Origin: Iris pallida
Taxonomy: Eukaryota > Streptophyta > Magnoliopsida > Asparagales > Iridaceae
Assembly: GCA_029216955.1 (NCBI GenBank)
Contig: JANAVB010012195.1
Location: forward strand, 1,132,757 to 1,196,756
Direction of reading: 5' to 3'
DNA length: 64,000 bases
Shown: in pieces, positions 1 to 9,776 of the stretch
Numbering within the stretch: the first letter of the stretch is position 1
How the letters are laid out: each line of letters begins with the position of its first letter
The notes under the pieces: generated by a model
Database searches by the model: none
What the model was told of the DNA's origin: nothing
Seen by the model: only the letters and a program-made list of their open reading frames with translations
Position numbers and translations under genes: made by a program

Positions 1-227
1 GATTTAGAAAATCACGCGATAGACGGCGAGGATCTCTCGAATTCTGTGTATACGTGGCATACAAAGAGATATTCTTCGACTGTCGTGTTGTCAGTCATAA
101 TTACTCTTTGGCAAATGATGAGCTGTCTTCCAGCGTGATTTGTTTATATTGTCTGGATCAACAGAGCGTGACTTTTGACTCTGTCTTGATCAACTCAGCG
201 TGACTTTCATTTTTGAGGCCTACACAC

Positions 228-228
<1 letters not shown>

Positions 229-265
<37 letters not shown>
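229..265. repeat. (TC)n microsatellite
   Basis: An uninterrupted TC dinucleotide run of about 18 units lies in what would be the 5' leader of the RWDD1-like pseudogene just downstream. Pyrimidine-rich leaders are common in plant genes. Confidence 0.95.
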
Positions 266-267
<2 letters not shown>

Positions 268-364
268 TATTTCTTAATATTTCTCTTTTCTTCTTCTTTC
301 TTTTAACCTAACATTCCAATATATTTTTTCTATCAATTGATTTTATTTGGAATTGGAATTTTTT

Positions 365-568
365 TTGACAGATTACACGCAGGAGCAGGAGATGGAAATC
401 TAAGCATTTGAAGAAATTTTGATGGATAAATTCAAAGGTATTTCTTCTCACTATAGTTTTCTTGGTTATTTATTTCAATTGCTTAGATTTTGCGTGACAG
501 AGATTGACTATAATGAGAACGGACTATACACAAAAAACTGGTGCTTCTATATCACTGTTAATTCGCAT
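365..568 (+). pseudogene. RWD-domain protein (RWDD1/Gir2-like) pseudogene, copy 1
   Basis: Two exon-like blocks (365-437 and 501-568) are separated by a short intron with a GT donor after AAAG and a CAG acceptor. Read across the junction they give a series like TDYTQEQEMEI, then FEEILMDKFK, then EIDYNENGL, resembling the start of eukaryotic RWD-domain proteins of the RWDD1/Gir2 type, which bind DRG GTPases and the translation machinery. The copy is broken: the expected ATG reads TTG and an in-frame TAA follows MEI. Nothing beyond the second exon is recognisable. The family call rests on remembered similarity of a short segment, so it is moderate. It is the only host-gene-like sequence outside the transposons. 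Confidence 0.6.
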
Positions 569-770
569 GTGAGATTAATTTTGGAGATCTAGAACTTATC
601 ACAAAAAAATGAGTCTTTGTTCGTCATTACACCATGTCTCTCTTCGTCATTACACCATGTCTCTCTTTCTTTCTCTATGTTTGCTATTTCTCAAAGCTTC
701 TTCTTTCTTGTAACCATAACGTTCAAACATTTTTTTCTCCCAATCAAATGATTTTATTTGGAATTTTTCC

Positions 771-967
771 ACAGATTATGCGCAGGAGATGGAAATCGAA
801 GCTTTGGAAGCAACTCTGATGGATGAATTTAAAGGTATTCCTTCTTGTTATAGTTATTTGGTTGAGAAATTTGTTTCAATTTGCAATTTTGCGTGGCCGA
901 GATTGACTAAAGCGAGAGCGGACTAGACACGAAGAACCGGTGCTTCCAGATCACTCTTAATCTACGT
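771..967 (+). pseudogene. RWD-domain protein (RWDD1/Gir2-like) pseudogene, copy 2
   Basis: A tandem second copy, about 400 bp downstream of the first, has exon-like blocks at 771-834 and 900-967. It preserves the motif better in places (TDYAQEMEIEALEATLMDEFK, then SESGL, then NRCFQITL) but lacks an ATG, has a TAA shortly after the second exon begins, and has the acceptor CAG changed to CCG. The two copies and their intron flanks align, including the block after exon 2 (about 569-620 and 968-1030), so this is a segmental tandem duplication of a gene start. Different lesions in the two copies show decay after duplication. Confidence 0.6.
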
Positions 968-1360
968 GTGAGATTAATTTTGGAGATCTATAATTTTATC
1001 GCGAAAAAATTAGTCTTTGTTTGATTTTAGTTTTAGAGATCTAGAAATTTATCGCGGAGAAAGGACTTTTTGTTTGATTTTAGGTTATTTGATTTGTAAA
1101 GTCTACAATTTTATTACCGTAAATGTTGTATGAACATGATTACAACACGACACGAATAGGACACAATGACACTGGTGATGCACGTACTATGGCTTATCCT
1201 AATGGGTTAATTTTGGTGTCTTTGTTGGTGTCCATAAAATGTACAATACGACTCCACACAGACACGACATCGATTGTCACTCACGTTTCCTATTATACGT
1301 ATTTGTTAGGGTTATATACTAAAATTATCACTTTTGTAGTAACCTTTTTTCCTTAAATTT

Positions 1361-2480
1361 TGAATGAGAATCATATGGGCAAATGTTTGCATATTGTATT
1401 TGTTGCAAGTGTTAATGCAAATGTCTGATATTCTATATTGTAGATAATATGGTGTGTGGTGTCACACAGAAGATCATATTATTAGTTCCCTATGGAGTAT
1501 ATAAATAGTTCACAACCTAGATGAACTTGGACAATCTATTGGAAAGGTTATAGTATAATATGGTATTAGTCTATCTTGACTATAGGTTTACACTAGTACA
1601 CTTTATGTGTATTGAACAGGACCACTTGAGGTTGTTCTCTTTGTACTGACTACATAAGAGAACAAATACCTCTGTTATTATGGATGCTTGTGCTCTTAAT
1701 CCGGATATAATAACAGACATGTATATGCAGTGTGCATTACTTTGACTCATGAAAGAGTGAGATTCATTATGGATCAACAACCTCTATGAATTGGGTAATA
1801 ATATTGTATATATGATGGGCTGTTGATTATAAATAGAATCCATGTCCTGATACATCGGGTTGATGATGTCCCCTTAAGGAGCTCATAAGGATTGTCATGT
1901 AAACCCTGCAGGTGGATTATATCCAACATGACTAATAAAGTTGAGCGGTACTACTTAACGATAAAAGATGTCGAATCAATATAGTTGTCAGTAACTTAAT
2001 TTGATCGACGGACATACGATATCTTAATATGGGGAGCCAAACGAGCATATAATAAAAGGAGCCCACAAACATAATTTAGGATTAGGGAGGTAGTGCAACA
2101 ATAGCTTATTAGTGGACCAAGCTATTGTTAATGGGTCTGGATTGTGTGTTCGGGCTGAACACGGGATATCCAGATCCGTTAGGAGGCCTAACCCAATTTC
2201 TCCTCATAGACCTTGCCATATCCTATATATATCCTCTATTCTCTGGCTGCCAGATTACTGATCAGAAATCTAAAGTTTTCTCTAAATTCGTGATTCACAT
2301 AAGGAGAGAAAGAGAGGGCTGCCAAGGAGAAGAAAAGGTTGGAAGATCGTCGCCCACACGACATCCAACTCGATGAAGGAATACGTGCAGAAGATCTTGG
2401 GGTCGTCCGCTCGAGATTGCCAGGAATTACTTGTCTTCTTTCCGCCACAGGTATAATTCGTGAACCCTAGTTTCCATCTA
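1361..2480 (+). other. AT-rich stretch, possible degraded LTR
   Basis: No convincing gene is present. The stretch has LTR-like composition: a TATATATATCC box near 2223-2234 is followed by a leader rich in AGAGAAAGAGAGG and a splice-donor-like CAGGTATAATTCG near 2448. I could not find paired termini or a target duplication, so an old Ty1-copia-type LTR is only a guess. The small open frames here look like chance. Confidence 0.25.
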
Positions 2481-3197
2481 TGAAGGGTTAGAACACGTAT
2501 TAAATATGTTTAACTTTCTATCTATCAATATGCACACCAAAGTAAGGGTCCTGGGAATCCCCAGTTCCATCAGTATTTTCGTATGCGTATACGAGATCTC
2601 TGACGTTTGTCAGGTGACCCGTAGTTGGACTTGTTGTCACGACCCGATCCCAAATTGTTGGGTCGAATCGGATCAGGACCAGCCTGCACCATTGTGAGAC
2701 GGTGGTAGTAAACTGTTTCCACTTGCAGGTAATCTAAACAACAATTAATCATTTGTCACAACTTTAATATTTCGAATATTTTAAAAAAACTTTAATTTGT
2801 CCAACACAGAAAGATACAACTGAAAAATAAGATACTGAAATAAGAGTTCAACTCCGACACAAAGAAAACTAGAAATAAACGACAACTGTCTAGATAGCCA
2901 GCTCATCAGCCTTGGGATCAACATCCTCCAAGTGGGACTCTGGAAACACCGCAGGATAAAGCACTGGATCATAATAGCTATTATATAATAGCTCAGCCTC
3001 ATCAATGTTACCTATTGGGGGTGGGAGATCCAGTCAGAAAAAGGAGCAAAGTACAATTATAAAAATCTAACAATTCAAATAATAATGGAATAATTGCAAT
3101 CTTAAAAATTTGAAATACTTGAACAATATTTTCCATGTAATTTTCCAATAATTGAAAACAATGTGATTTGAATAGGTAATGTATATGACCGGCTTGG

Positions 3198-3200
3198 GTT
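3198..3200. repeat. Target site duplication (GTT) of the CACTA element, left
   Basis: GTT directly precedes the CACTA terminus and is repeated directly after the other end at 34442-34444. A 3-bp duplication is the hallmark of CACTA/En-Spm insertion. Confidence 0.85.
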
Positions 3201-3440
3201 CACTACTAAAATCTGCTCAATTGGCGACATATATTTAGCGACGTTCGATTAACGTCGCTAAATTGTGTACATTAGCCACGTTTTGTCTAAACGTCGCTAA
3301 TAGTCGCTACTAGCGACGACCTAAGCGACGTAACAACGACGTATATTAATCACATGATCTAGTCGTCGCGAAACGTCGCTCTGCGTCGCTAATAGCGACT
3401 AACTTAGCGACGGTAGTGATAGTGTCGCTAAATTCTAATT
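3201..3440. repeat. CACTA left terminal and subterminal repeats
   Basis: The terminus CACTACTAAAA is followed by many copies of a TAGCGACGTT-type decamer in both orientations (for example near 3236, 3252, 3289, 3322, 3376). In characterised CACTA elements such subterminal motifs bind the transposase TnpA/TNPD. Confidence 0.85.
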
Positions 3441-3469
3441 ATATCCCCCTACCGATTCATTTCTCTCCA

Positions 3470-4240
3470 TTTTACTCTCTCACTCTCTCTCTCCTCCCTC
3501 CCTCCGGCGCTCTCACTCTCTCCGGCGACTCTCCTCCCTCTCCGGTACGTGACTCTTCCCCTTCCTCTCTCTCTCTCTCTCCGGCTATTTTGGTTGTTGG
3601 TGGTTGGGGGGTGCAGGTGGCTCGGGGGGAGGTGCAGGGGGGATGCGGGTGGTTGGGGGTGAGTGGGGGGTAGCTGGAGGGGTGGGGCAAGGGGACGAGG
3701 GCGGCTGGGGGAGGGGAGCTAGGGTTAGGGTTCGGGTTAGGGTTCATTTCCTCCCATTTTACTCTCTCACTCTCTCGCCTCCTCCCCCCCCTCCGGAGCT
3801 CTCACTCTCTCCGGCGCTCTCACTCTCTCTGGCGACTCTCACTCTCTCCGGCGCTCTCACTCTCTCTGACGACTCTCACTCTCTCCGGCGACTCTCATCC
3901 CTCTTCGGTACGTGGTACTATTTTCCTCTCTCTCCCTCTCTCTCCGACTGTTTTGGTTGTTGGTGGTTGGGGGGGTACGCGTGGCTCGGGGGGAGGGACA
4001 GGGGGGATGCGGGTGGTTCGGGGGTGAGTAGGGGTGGCTGGGGGGGTGGGGCAGGGGGGACGAGGGCGGCTGGGGGAGGGGAGCTAGGGGTACAGTTTGG
4101 GTTAGGGGTGGGTATGTGTGGGCGGCTGGGGGAGAGGAGCAGGGGGGTGGAGGCGACTGGGGGAGGGAAGCAGGGGGGAGGGGAGGGTTAGGGTTCGGGT
4201 TAGTAGTGGTGCAGGGGGGCTTGGTCAGGGGCACCGATAG
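3470..4240. repeat. Strand-asymmetric low-complexity block (CTCTC and GGGG rich)
   Basis: CT-rich runs with CTCTCCGGCG units (3476-3590 and 3760-3910) alternate with GGGGTG/GGGAGGG-rich runs (3600-3735, 3955-4200). Long open frames here on both strands follow from the biased composition and are not genes. The G-runs on the plus strand could form G-quadruplexes. The 3' half of each CT run is followed by TACGTG, so the block looks like a diverged tandem duplication (3460-3735 and 3750-4090). Confidence 0.8.
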
Positions 4241-4883
4241 TGCCAAAAAATCTGATAATTTAGTAATAATTATTTATTTTACGACACTGAAGAATGTGAT
4301 ACTCCGATTCGAACGCACCGATAGTGCCGATATTTGTAACAAGTAGTTTTGTTGGTTGGTTAATTGGTAACATGGTGATCGGGAAATATAGTCCCTGCAG
4401 CCATTCGACTGGCGAGGCAGAAACTATGGTTCGACATGGTGATCAGGACATAGTCCCTGCAGCCATTCGACTGGCGAGGCAGAAACTATATAGCCGTAGA
4501 TAAAGTTGACTGTCCTCCGACCCTCATCCATCGACAATGATGATATGACAACCTATCACTATATCTTATATAGTAGTAGATGATGTCTTAGTATTACATT
4601 ATGTGAGTTCGTCTTGATTTTGTTACATTCTTCAGATACTAGATACGATAAGAACATATACTACACCATATGTACAGAACATAGATGATTCACACTAATG
4701 TATGCTAGAATGAATTTTGGGTTGTGTTCTGAGCTATCCGTTCTCATACTTGGCAAAAAATTAAATTTTCTGTACTTTATCTGCTTTCGAAAATGTACTC
4801 AAATTATATGATGGTTTCTTTAGTTAGCTTGCTTATGTTACAATTATATTATTTGTGAATATCGATCTTATCAGATAGCACCC

Positions 4884-5147
4884 ATGACCCGAGGAGCGGC
4901 ACGTCGTTTGAGGGAAACAGTGAATGCTGAGGTGGCTCCTCCTACTGTTAAAGAGGAAGTAGCACCGGTAGCTAGTGAGACCGGGAGTTCTATTCATCCA
5001 GCACCGGTAGCTAGTGAGACCGGGAGTTCTATTCATGCAGCACTTGCAAGGGAGTATATCTCTCCTGCCGCCGTCGATCCTACTTACTCGAGGTGGTTGC
5101 GTGATCGTATCCCTGAGCGTTTGCGTGAGCTGCGTGGTTCTCATTAG
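4884..5147 (+). CDS. Unrecognised 87-residue ORF inside the CACTA element
   Basis: The frame opens with MTRGAARRLRE and ends RERLRELRGSH-like. It is rich in Ala, Glu, Arg and Ser, with no membrane segment. Its middle holds a perfect 13-residue direct repeat (APVASETGSSIH plus one residue) coming from a 39-bp DNA duplication at about 4962-5039. A pyrimidine-poor AG sits just before the ATG, so it could be an exon. I recognise no family. It is not repeated in the other spacers between the 330-bp units, so it may be captured sequence or the remnant of a larger gene, or chance. Codon bias could not be assessed. Confidence 0.25.
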   Translation: MTRGAARRLRETVNAEVAPPTVKEEVAPVASETGSSIHPAPVASETGSSIHAALAREYISPAAVDPTYSRWLRDRIPERLRELRGSH

Positions 5148-6057
5148 CTATTAGTACTTATTTGTATTGGACTATTTGTATTGGGTTGTTTTTGTATTAG
5201 ACTATTTGTATTGGACTACATATATGAATTAGTACTGTGTCAATCTCTGGATTGTATTGGACTACGACATGGTGATCAGGACGTAGTCCCTGCAGCCATT
5301 CGACTGGCAAGGTAAAAACTATGTAGCCGTAGATGAAGTTGACAGTCCTCCGACCCTTATCCCTCGGCAATGATGATACGACAACCTATCACTATATCTT
5401 ATATAGTAGTAGAAGATATTTTAGTATAACATTATGTGAGTTCATCTTGATTCTGTTACATTCTTCAGATAGTAGATTCGATAAGAACGTATACTACACC
5501 ATATGTACAGAACATAGATGATTCACACTAATGTATGCTAGAATGAATTTTGGGTTGTGTTCTGAGCTATCCGTTCTCACACTTAAAACACATATGAATT
5601 AGAACTGTGTGTCAATCTTTGTTTTTGTATTTTCGACGAACCCAGGGATTGGATTCTGTATTTGTATTTTGGATTCTATATTTTGGCTCCAGCTCCATTT
5701 GCATTAATCTACGGTACGACATGGTGATCAGGACATAGTCCCTGCAGCCATTCGACTGGCGAGGCAGAAACTATGTAGCCATAGATAAAGTTGACTGTCC
5801 TCCGACCCTCATCCCTCGGCAATGATAATATGACAACCTATCACTATATCTTATATAGTAGTAGATGATGTCTTAGTATTATATTATGTGAGTTCATCTT
5901 GATTCTGTTACATTCTTCAGATACTAGATACGATAAGAACATATACTACACCATATGTATAGAACATAATGATCCACACAAATGTATGCTAGAATAAATT
6001 TTGGGTTGTGTTCTGAGCCATCCGTTCTCATACTTAAATAGATATGAATTAGTACTG

Positions 6058-6222
6058 TGAGAGCGCCGGAGGGGGGAGGAGAGAAAGAGAGAGAGTAAAA
6101 TGGGGGGAAATAAATTGGTAGGGGAATATAATTAGAATTTAGCGACGTTCATACTAATGTTGCTAAATTAGTCGCTATTAGCGACGTCATAGCGACGTTT
6201 CGCGACGACTAGCTCATGTAAC
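6058..6222 (-). repeat. Inverted internal copy of the CACTA subterminal region
   Basis: This stretch is the reverse complement of about 3355-3520: it shares the GCGCCGGAGGG-type purine run, the AATATAATTAGAATTTAGCGA segment and the CGCGACGACTAG segment. It places transposase-site-like TTAGCGACGTT motifs inside the element in the opposite orientation. Confidence 0.8.
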
Positions 6223-7247
6223 TATGTAGCCGTAGATGAAGTTGACTGTCCTCTGACCCTCATCCCTCGGCAATGATGATACGACAACCTATCACTATAT
6301 CTTATATAGTAGTAGATGATATTTTAGTATTACATTATGTGAGTTCATCTTGATTATGTTACATTCTTCAGATACTAGATACTAGATTCGATAAGAACAT
6401 ATACTATACCATATGTACAGAACATAGATGATTCACACTAATGTATGCTAGAATAAATTTTGGGTTGTGTTCTGAGCCATCCGTTCTCACACTTAAAACA
6501 TATATGAATTAGTACTGTGTGTCAATCTTTGTTTTTGTATTTTCGGCGAACCCAGGGATTGAATTCTGTATTTTGTATTTTGGATTCTGTATTTTGACTC
6601 CAGCTCCAGCTCCATTTGCATAAATCTACGGTACGACATGGTGATCAGGACATAGTCCCTGCAGCCATTCGACTGACGAGGCAGAAACTATGTAGCCGTA
6701 GATAAAGTTGACTGTCCTTCGACCCTCATCCCTCGGCAATGATGTTACGACAACCTATCACTATATCTTATATAGTAGTAGATGATGTTTTAGTATTACA
6801 TTATGTGAGTTCATCTTGATTCTGTTATATCCTTCAGAGACTAGATTCGATAAAAACATATACTACACCATATGTGCATAACATAGATGATTCACACTAA
6901 TGTATGCTAGAATGAATTTTGGGTTGTGTTCTGAGCCATCCGTTCTCACACTTGGAGAAAAATTGAATTTTCTGTATTTTATCTGACGCACAAATACAGC
7001 TCGAGTGAGCCAAAGGCCTGCAGCCACTTCCCTCCCTCGATTCCCCCTCTCCCTCTCTCATGCTATCAACGTCACAAATTTTCCTGTGTTGCTCCCTCTA
7101 ATAATGATGAACGCAAAAATCAAAGACCCCCTCTCCTTTCTCACTCTTCACAGTTCTCACAACAGGAAGGATTAGTGCTTTTTAGTTCTCTTCCATCCAT
7201 CCATTCCTCCGTTCTGATCAAGCCTCTTCCTTCTTCTCTCCTCCATC

Positions 7248-7442
7248 ATGGCTCTGGACCCATCTGCTCCTCCATACTTCCTTTCTTCTTATTTGACTCT
7301 CTTAGCCACATATGATATCCAGCTTAAGTGTAGAATCGGGGGAGAAGAAGTGGGCAGGAAGAGGAGGAAGAAGCAGCACAGCCGGCGGCATTACCTGGAG
7401 GAAGTACAGAGGTTTTCTTCAATATCCGTAGGAGAACTATAA
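7248..7442 (+). pseudogene. Captured gene-start-like ORF in the left arm (MALDPSAPP...)
   Basis: A CT-rich leader (7000-7247) resembling a plant 5' UTR runs into an ATG at 7248 and a 64-residue frame beginning MALDPSAPPYF with a basic GRKRRKK stretch near residues 35-42. The right arm carries the same DNA in reverse, diverged. The frame lies antisense to the B3 segment of the same arm, so it either comes from a second captured fragment or is fortuitous. I recognise no domain. The nuclear-localisation-like basic cluster is the only motif. Confidence 0.3.
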
Positions 7443-7624
7443 GGATATATCTTTTCACAACATGTCATCTTGTCAAAGACCCTTAATGTGAATATCATGT
7501 TACCGCGGTGTCGGAAGACTAACATGTCATAATTTTCTAAGCCGTGTGCTTTGACATAATCCTCCCAACTCTTTCCTCCTATGTAGTAATCTTGTATTTC
7601 TTTATGAAGTCCAAGACGGCATAT
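7441..7624 (-). pseudogene. B3 DNA-binding domain fragment, left arm (antisense)
   Basis: Read on the minus strand this encodes a stretch including KEIQDYYIGGKSW, then YVKAHGLENYDMLVFRHRGN, then FTLRVFDKMTCCEK. That is the C-terminal half of a plant B3 domain (pattern GW..F...H.L...D.LVF...G...F.V.I.D...CEK), as in REM/VRN1-type transcription factors, which bind DNA in the nucleus. No upstream or downstream domain and no start codon are visible. It matches the right-arm copy with scattered substitutions. It is a captured fragment rather than a gene. Confidence 0.65.
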
Positions 7625-7643
7625 AGTGACTCGTAATGAAAAA

Positions 7644-7979
7644 ATATGTCGTCTTGAACTCCATAAAGAAATGCAAGATTACTACATAGGAGGAAAGAGT
7701 TGGAAGAATTATGTCAAAACACACGGCTTAGAAAACTATGACATGTTAGTCTTCCGACACCGTGGTAACATGGTTGTCACATTAAGGGTCTTTGACAAGG
7801 TGACATGTTGTAAAAAGATATATCCTTATAGTTCTCCTACGGATGTTGAAAAAACCCTCTGTACTTCCTACAGGTCATGCCGCCGGCTGTGCTGTTTCCT
7901 CCTCCTCTTTCTGCCCACTTCTTCTCCCCCGACTCTACACTTGAGCTGGATATCATATGTGGCTGAGAGAGTTAAATAA
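7644..7979 (+). pseudogene. B3 DNA-binding domain fragment, right arm (sense)
   Basis: The plus-strand frame contains RLELHKEMQDYY, GGKSWKNYVKTHGLENYD and MLVFRHRGNMV, ending VFDKVTCCKK, the second half of a B3 domain, then about 50 residues without recognisable similarity. The open frame extends slightly upstream through the spacer to about 7626, but no real start exists. Compared with the left-arm copy the changes include Glu to Lys in the final CCEK. Whether this sequence was taken from an expressed host REM-type gene needs a genome search. Confidence 0.6.
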
Positions 7980-8284
7980 GAAGAAGGAAAGTAGGGAGGA
8001 GCAGATGGGTCCAGAGCCATGGTGGAGGAGAGGAGAAGGAAGAGGCTTGATCAGAACGGAGGAATGGATGGATGGAAGAGAACTAGAAAACACTGATCCT
8101 TTCTATTGTGAGAACTGTGAAGAGTGAGAAAGGAGAGGGGGGTATTTGATTTTTGCGTTCATCATCATTAGAGGGAGCAGCACTGGAAAAGTTGTGACGT
8201 TGATAGCATGATAGAGGGAGAGGGGGAATGGAGGGAGGGAAGTGACTGCATGCCTTTGGCTCACTCGAGCGGTATTTGTGCGTC

Positions 8285-8696
8285 ATCTGGTGGCGCTCCT
8301 CCAGCTCCGGCTCCAGCACGGGGTCCAGCTCCAGCTCCAGGCGATCAGTAGTTTCGTTTTTGCATTTTTGGACTGTACTATATTTTTGACTTTGTACGTA
8401 TTTGGGGATATTCAGTTCTTTCGTTGAGGATACTGAGTTTGTATGTATTTGCGGATATTGATTTGGTTTGTTGAGGATATTATATATTGACATTGTTCGT
8501 TGTGGATAGTATTTTTTTTTATATTTTTTGTATATTCTGGAATGTATTGTGCATGCCGGTGTTGAGTGTTCCATGGAGGGGGTCGGCGAACCCAGGGATT
8601 GGATTCTATATTTTGTATTTTGTATTCTGTATTTTGGCTCAGGCTCCAGCTCCATTTGTATTAATCTACAGTACGACATGGTGATCAGGACATAGT
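8285..8696 (+). other. CACTA-internal filler, duplicated at 33712-33990
   Basis: The stretch has GCTCCAGCTCCGG-type repeats (8297-8340), then a TTTGTACGTATTTGGGGATATTC segment and a GGATTGGATTCTATATTTTG segment. Most of 8385-8690 recurs nearly unchanged beyond element B. No gene is seen. The last bases (8673-8696) are the head of repeat copy 6, which element B splits. Confidence 0.7.
8692..8696. repeat. Target site duplication (ATAGT) of element B, left
   Basis: ATAGT precedes the 5' LTR and recurs at 32867-32871 after the 3' LTR. Joining the flanks recreates the uninterrupted sequence seen in the other 330-bp repeats (GGACATAGTCCCTGCAGCC), which proves the insertion point. Confidence 0.95.
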
Positions 8697-9774
8697 TGTA
8701 GGAGCGTAAAAAGTGCTTCATTTAATGAGTCAAGGAGATGGATCATTCCACTCATATGATCTATTTTTACGCCAAGGAGAGGCTAATCACTTTACGCTCG
8801 GGTCTATGCCAATGATTTTATGCCTAAAATAGGCTAACTACTTTTACGCTGGACAAAGCTGTCAAGTCTTGCATTTAATGCAAACTCTGACATGAAGATA
8901 TTAATGATGGCATATATCATAGAATTCGAAGGGATTTGTTTTATACAGAGACCAATGTTGTCATTTAGTATGTGGACTGAGCTACTTTACGCTCATAGTG
9001 TGACTTCTTTTACGCATGGAGACTATATGAGTTTTTACACTCAAAGTTGACGTGTGCGTAAAGTCTATTTAAGCTACTTTTACGCTCAAGGTTATTTAAC
9101 AACCACTTTACGCGGGAAGTCTATGTCAGGGCTATTTTACGCCTAGTCTATTGTTTTACGCTTAGAGTACATTGGGGATATTTTTACGCCCTATTCATCT
9201 GACCAGTTTGGTACGTGGTTTGCCTACATGGCTTTCATGCCACACATCTCGAAGAATGTGTGTACGTGCATCCTATTCTTACTGAAATGATGGGACACGT
9301 GTCAACGTATGCAGAGGATGACTTTGGTCATGGGTGGCAGTTGTTAGCGTAAAGGCAGAACTTTTGCTGAGTTTTTACGCATGGGAGCCCAAGTCTATAA
9401 ATAGACTTATTTTTCTCACACACAGGGAGAGACAGGAGAAGAGAGAATAGAGAGGCTAGAACTCAGAGATTTTGATTCTCCAGAGCATTCTACTTCAACC
9501 TTTCTTTCAGGACAGAGTGAAGCAAAGCAGGAAAGCATTCGGCCTCGCCATCAGTGCCCAAGTGCGTCGATACCTTTCTGGTGACTTAGTTCTTCCAATT
9601 GTTCAACTTCAAGCAGCGATCTTCATCATCATCGTATGGTCCAAGGAACAAAGTGATCATTTACAGATCAGACTTCCATAGCAATACTTTTCCAGAATCA
9701 AATTTGTACTTCTTGTACTTTTTTTCGTTTTATTTTCAAAAATGAATTTTCCTGGCATTTTGTTAAGTGAAACA
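8697..9774 (+). repeat. Element B 5' LTR
   Basis: The 1078-bp LTR begins TGTAGGAGCGTAAAA and ends TTGTTAAGTGAAACA. It holds about 14 exact copies of TTTACGC or its complement between 8703 and 9380, far above chance, plus variants such as TTTATGC and TTTACAC that look like deaminated CpG forms. A CTATAAATAG box lies near its 3' third. Confidence 0.95.
9395..9404 (+). promoter_or_regulatory. TATA box of element B 5' LTR
   Basis: CTATAAATAG is conserved in the 3' LTR (32487-32496) and in element C's LTR (36728-36737), followed about 30 bp downstream by the CTCACA(C)-type region expected to hold the transcription start. Confidence 0.75.
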
Positions 9775-9776
9775 AA

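Larger units (their letters stand above)
4372..6957 (+). repeat. Tandem ~330-bp CACTA-internal repeats, copies 1-5
   Basis: A unit running from GACATGGTGATCAGGACATAG to the GTTCTGAGC(T/C)ATCCGTTCTCA segment recurs at about 4433-4757 (its head also duplicated at 4372-4432), 5267-5585, 5714-6040, 6225-6496 (headless) and 6634-6957. Spacers differ and contain a small ORF, an inverted subterminal segment and a GAACCCAGGGATTGGATTCTG-type filler. No protein is encoded consistently. Copies 6 and 7 lie beyond element B. Such arrays can act as spacing or transposase-recruiting sequence, but the function is unknown. Confidence 0.85.
6983..8284. repeat. 1.3-kb inverted repeat (captured B3-gene fragment, two arms)
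   Basis: The left arm 6983-7624 and right arm 7644-8284 are reverse complements at roughly 90 percent or better by eye, with a spacer of about 19 bases. Both outer ends read GACGCACAAATAC going inward, and both inner ends are ATATG(C/T)CGTCTTG. The arms contain a B3-domain coding segment near the centre and a CT-rich leader plus ATG region outside it. A transcript crossing the centre would fold into a ~640-bp hairpin. Confidence 0.9.

Noticed and set aside
2125..2376. Possible small gene after the TATATATATCC box
   Set aside because: No domain or conserved start; more likely transcribed leader of an LTR-like sequence.
3719..3746. GGGTTAGGG-type repeats resembling telomere sequence
   Set aside because: Only three imperfect units within a G-rich low-complexity block, and the plant telomere unit is TTTAGGG; no array.
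3604..4246. Long open frames on both strands (195 and 129 residues)
   Set aside because: They arise from GGGGG/CCCC and CTCTCC composition; glycine- or proline-only texture with no domain.
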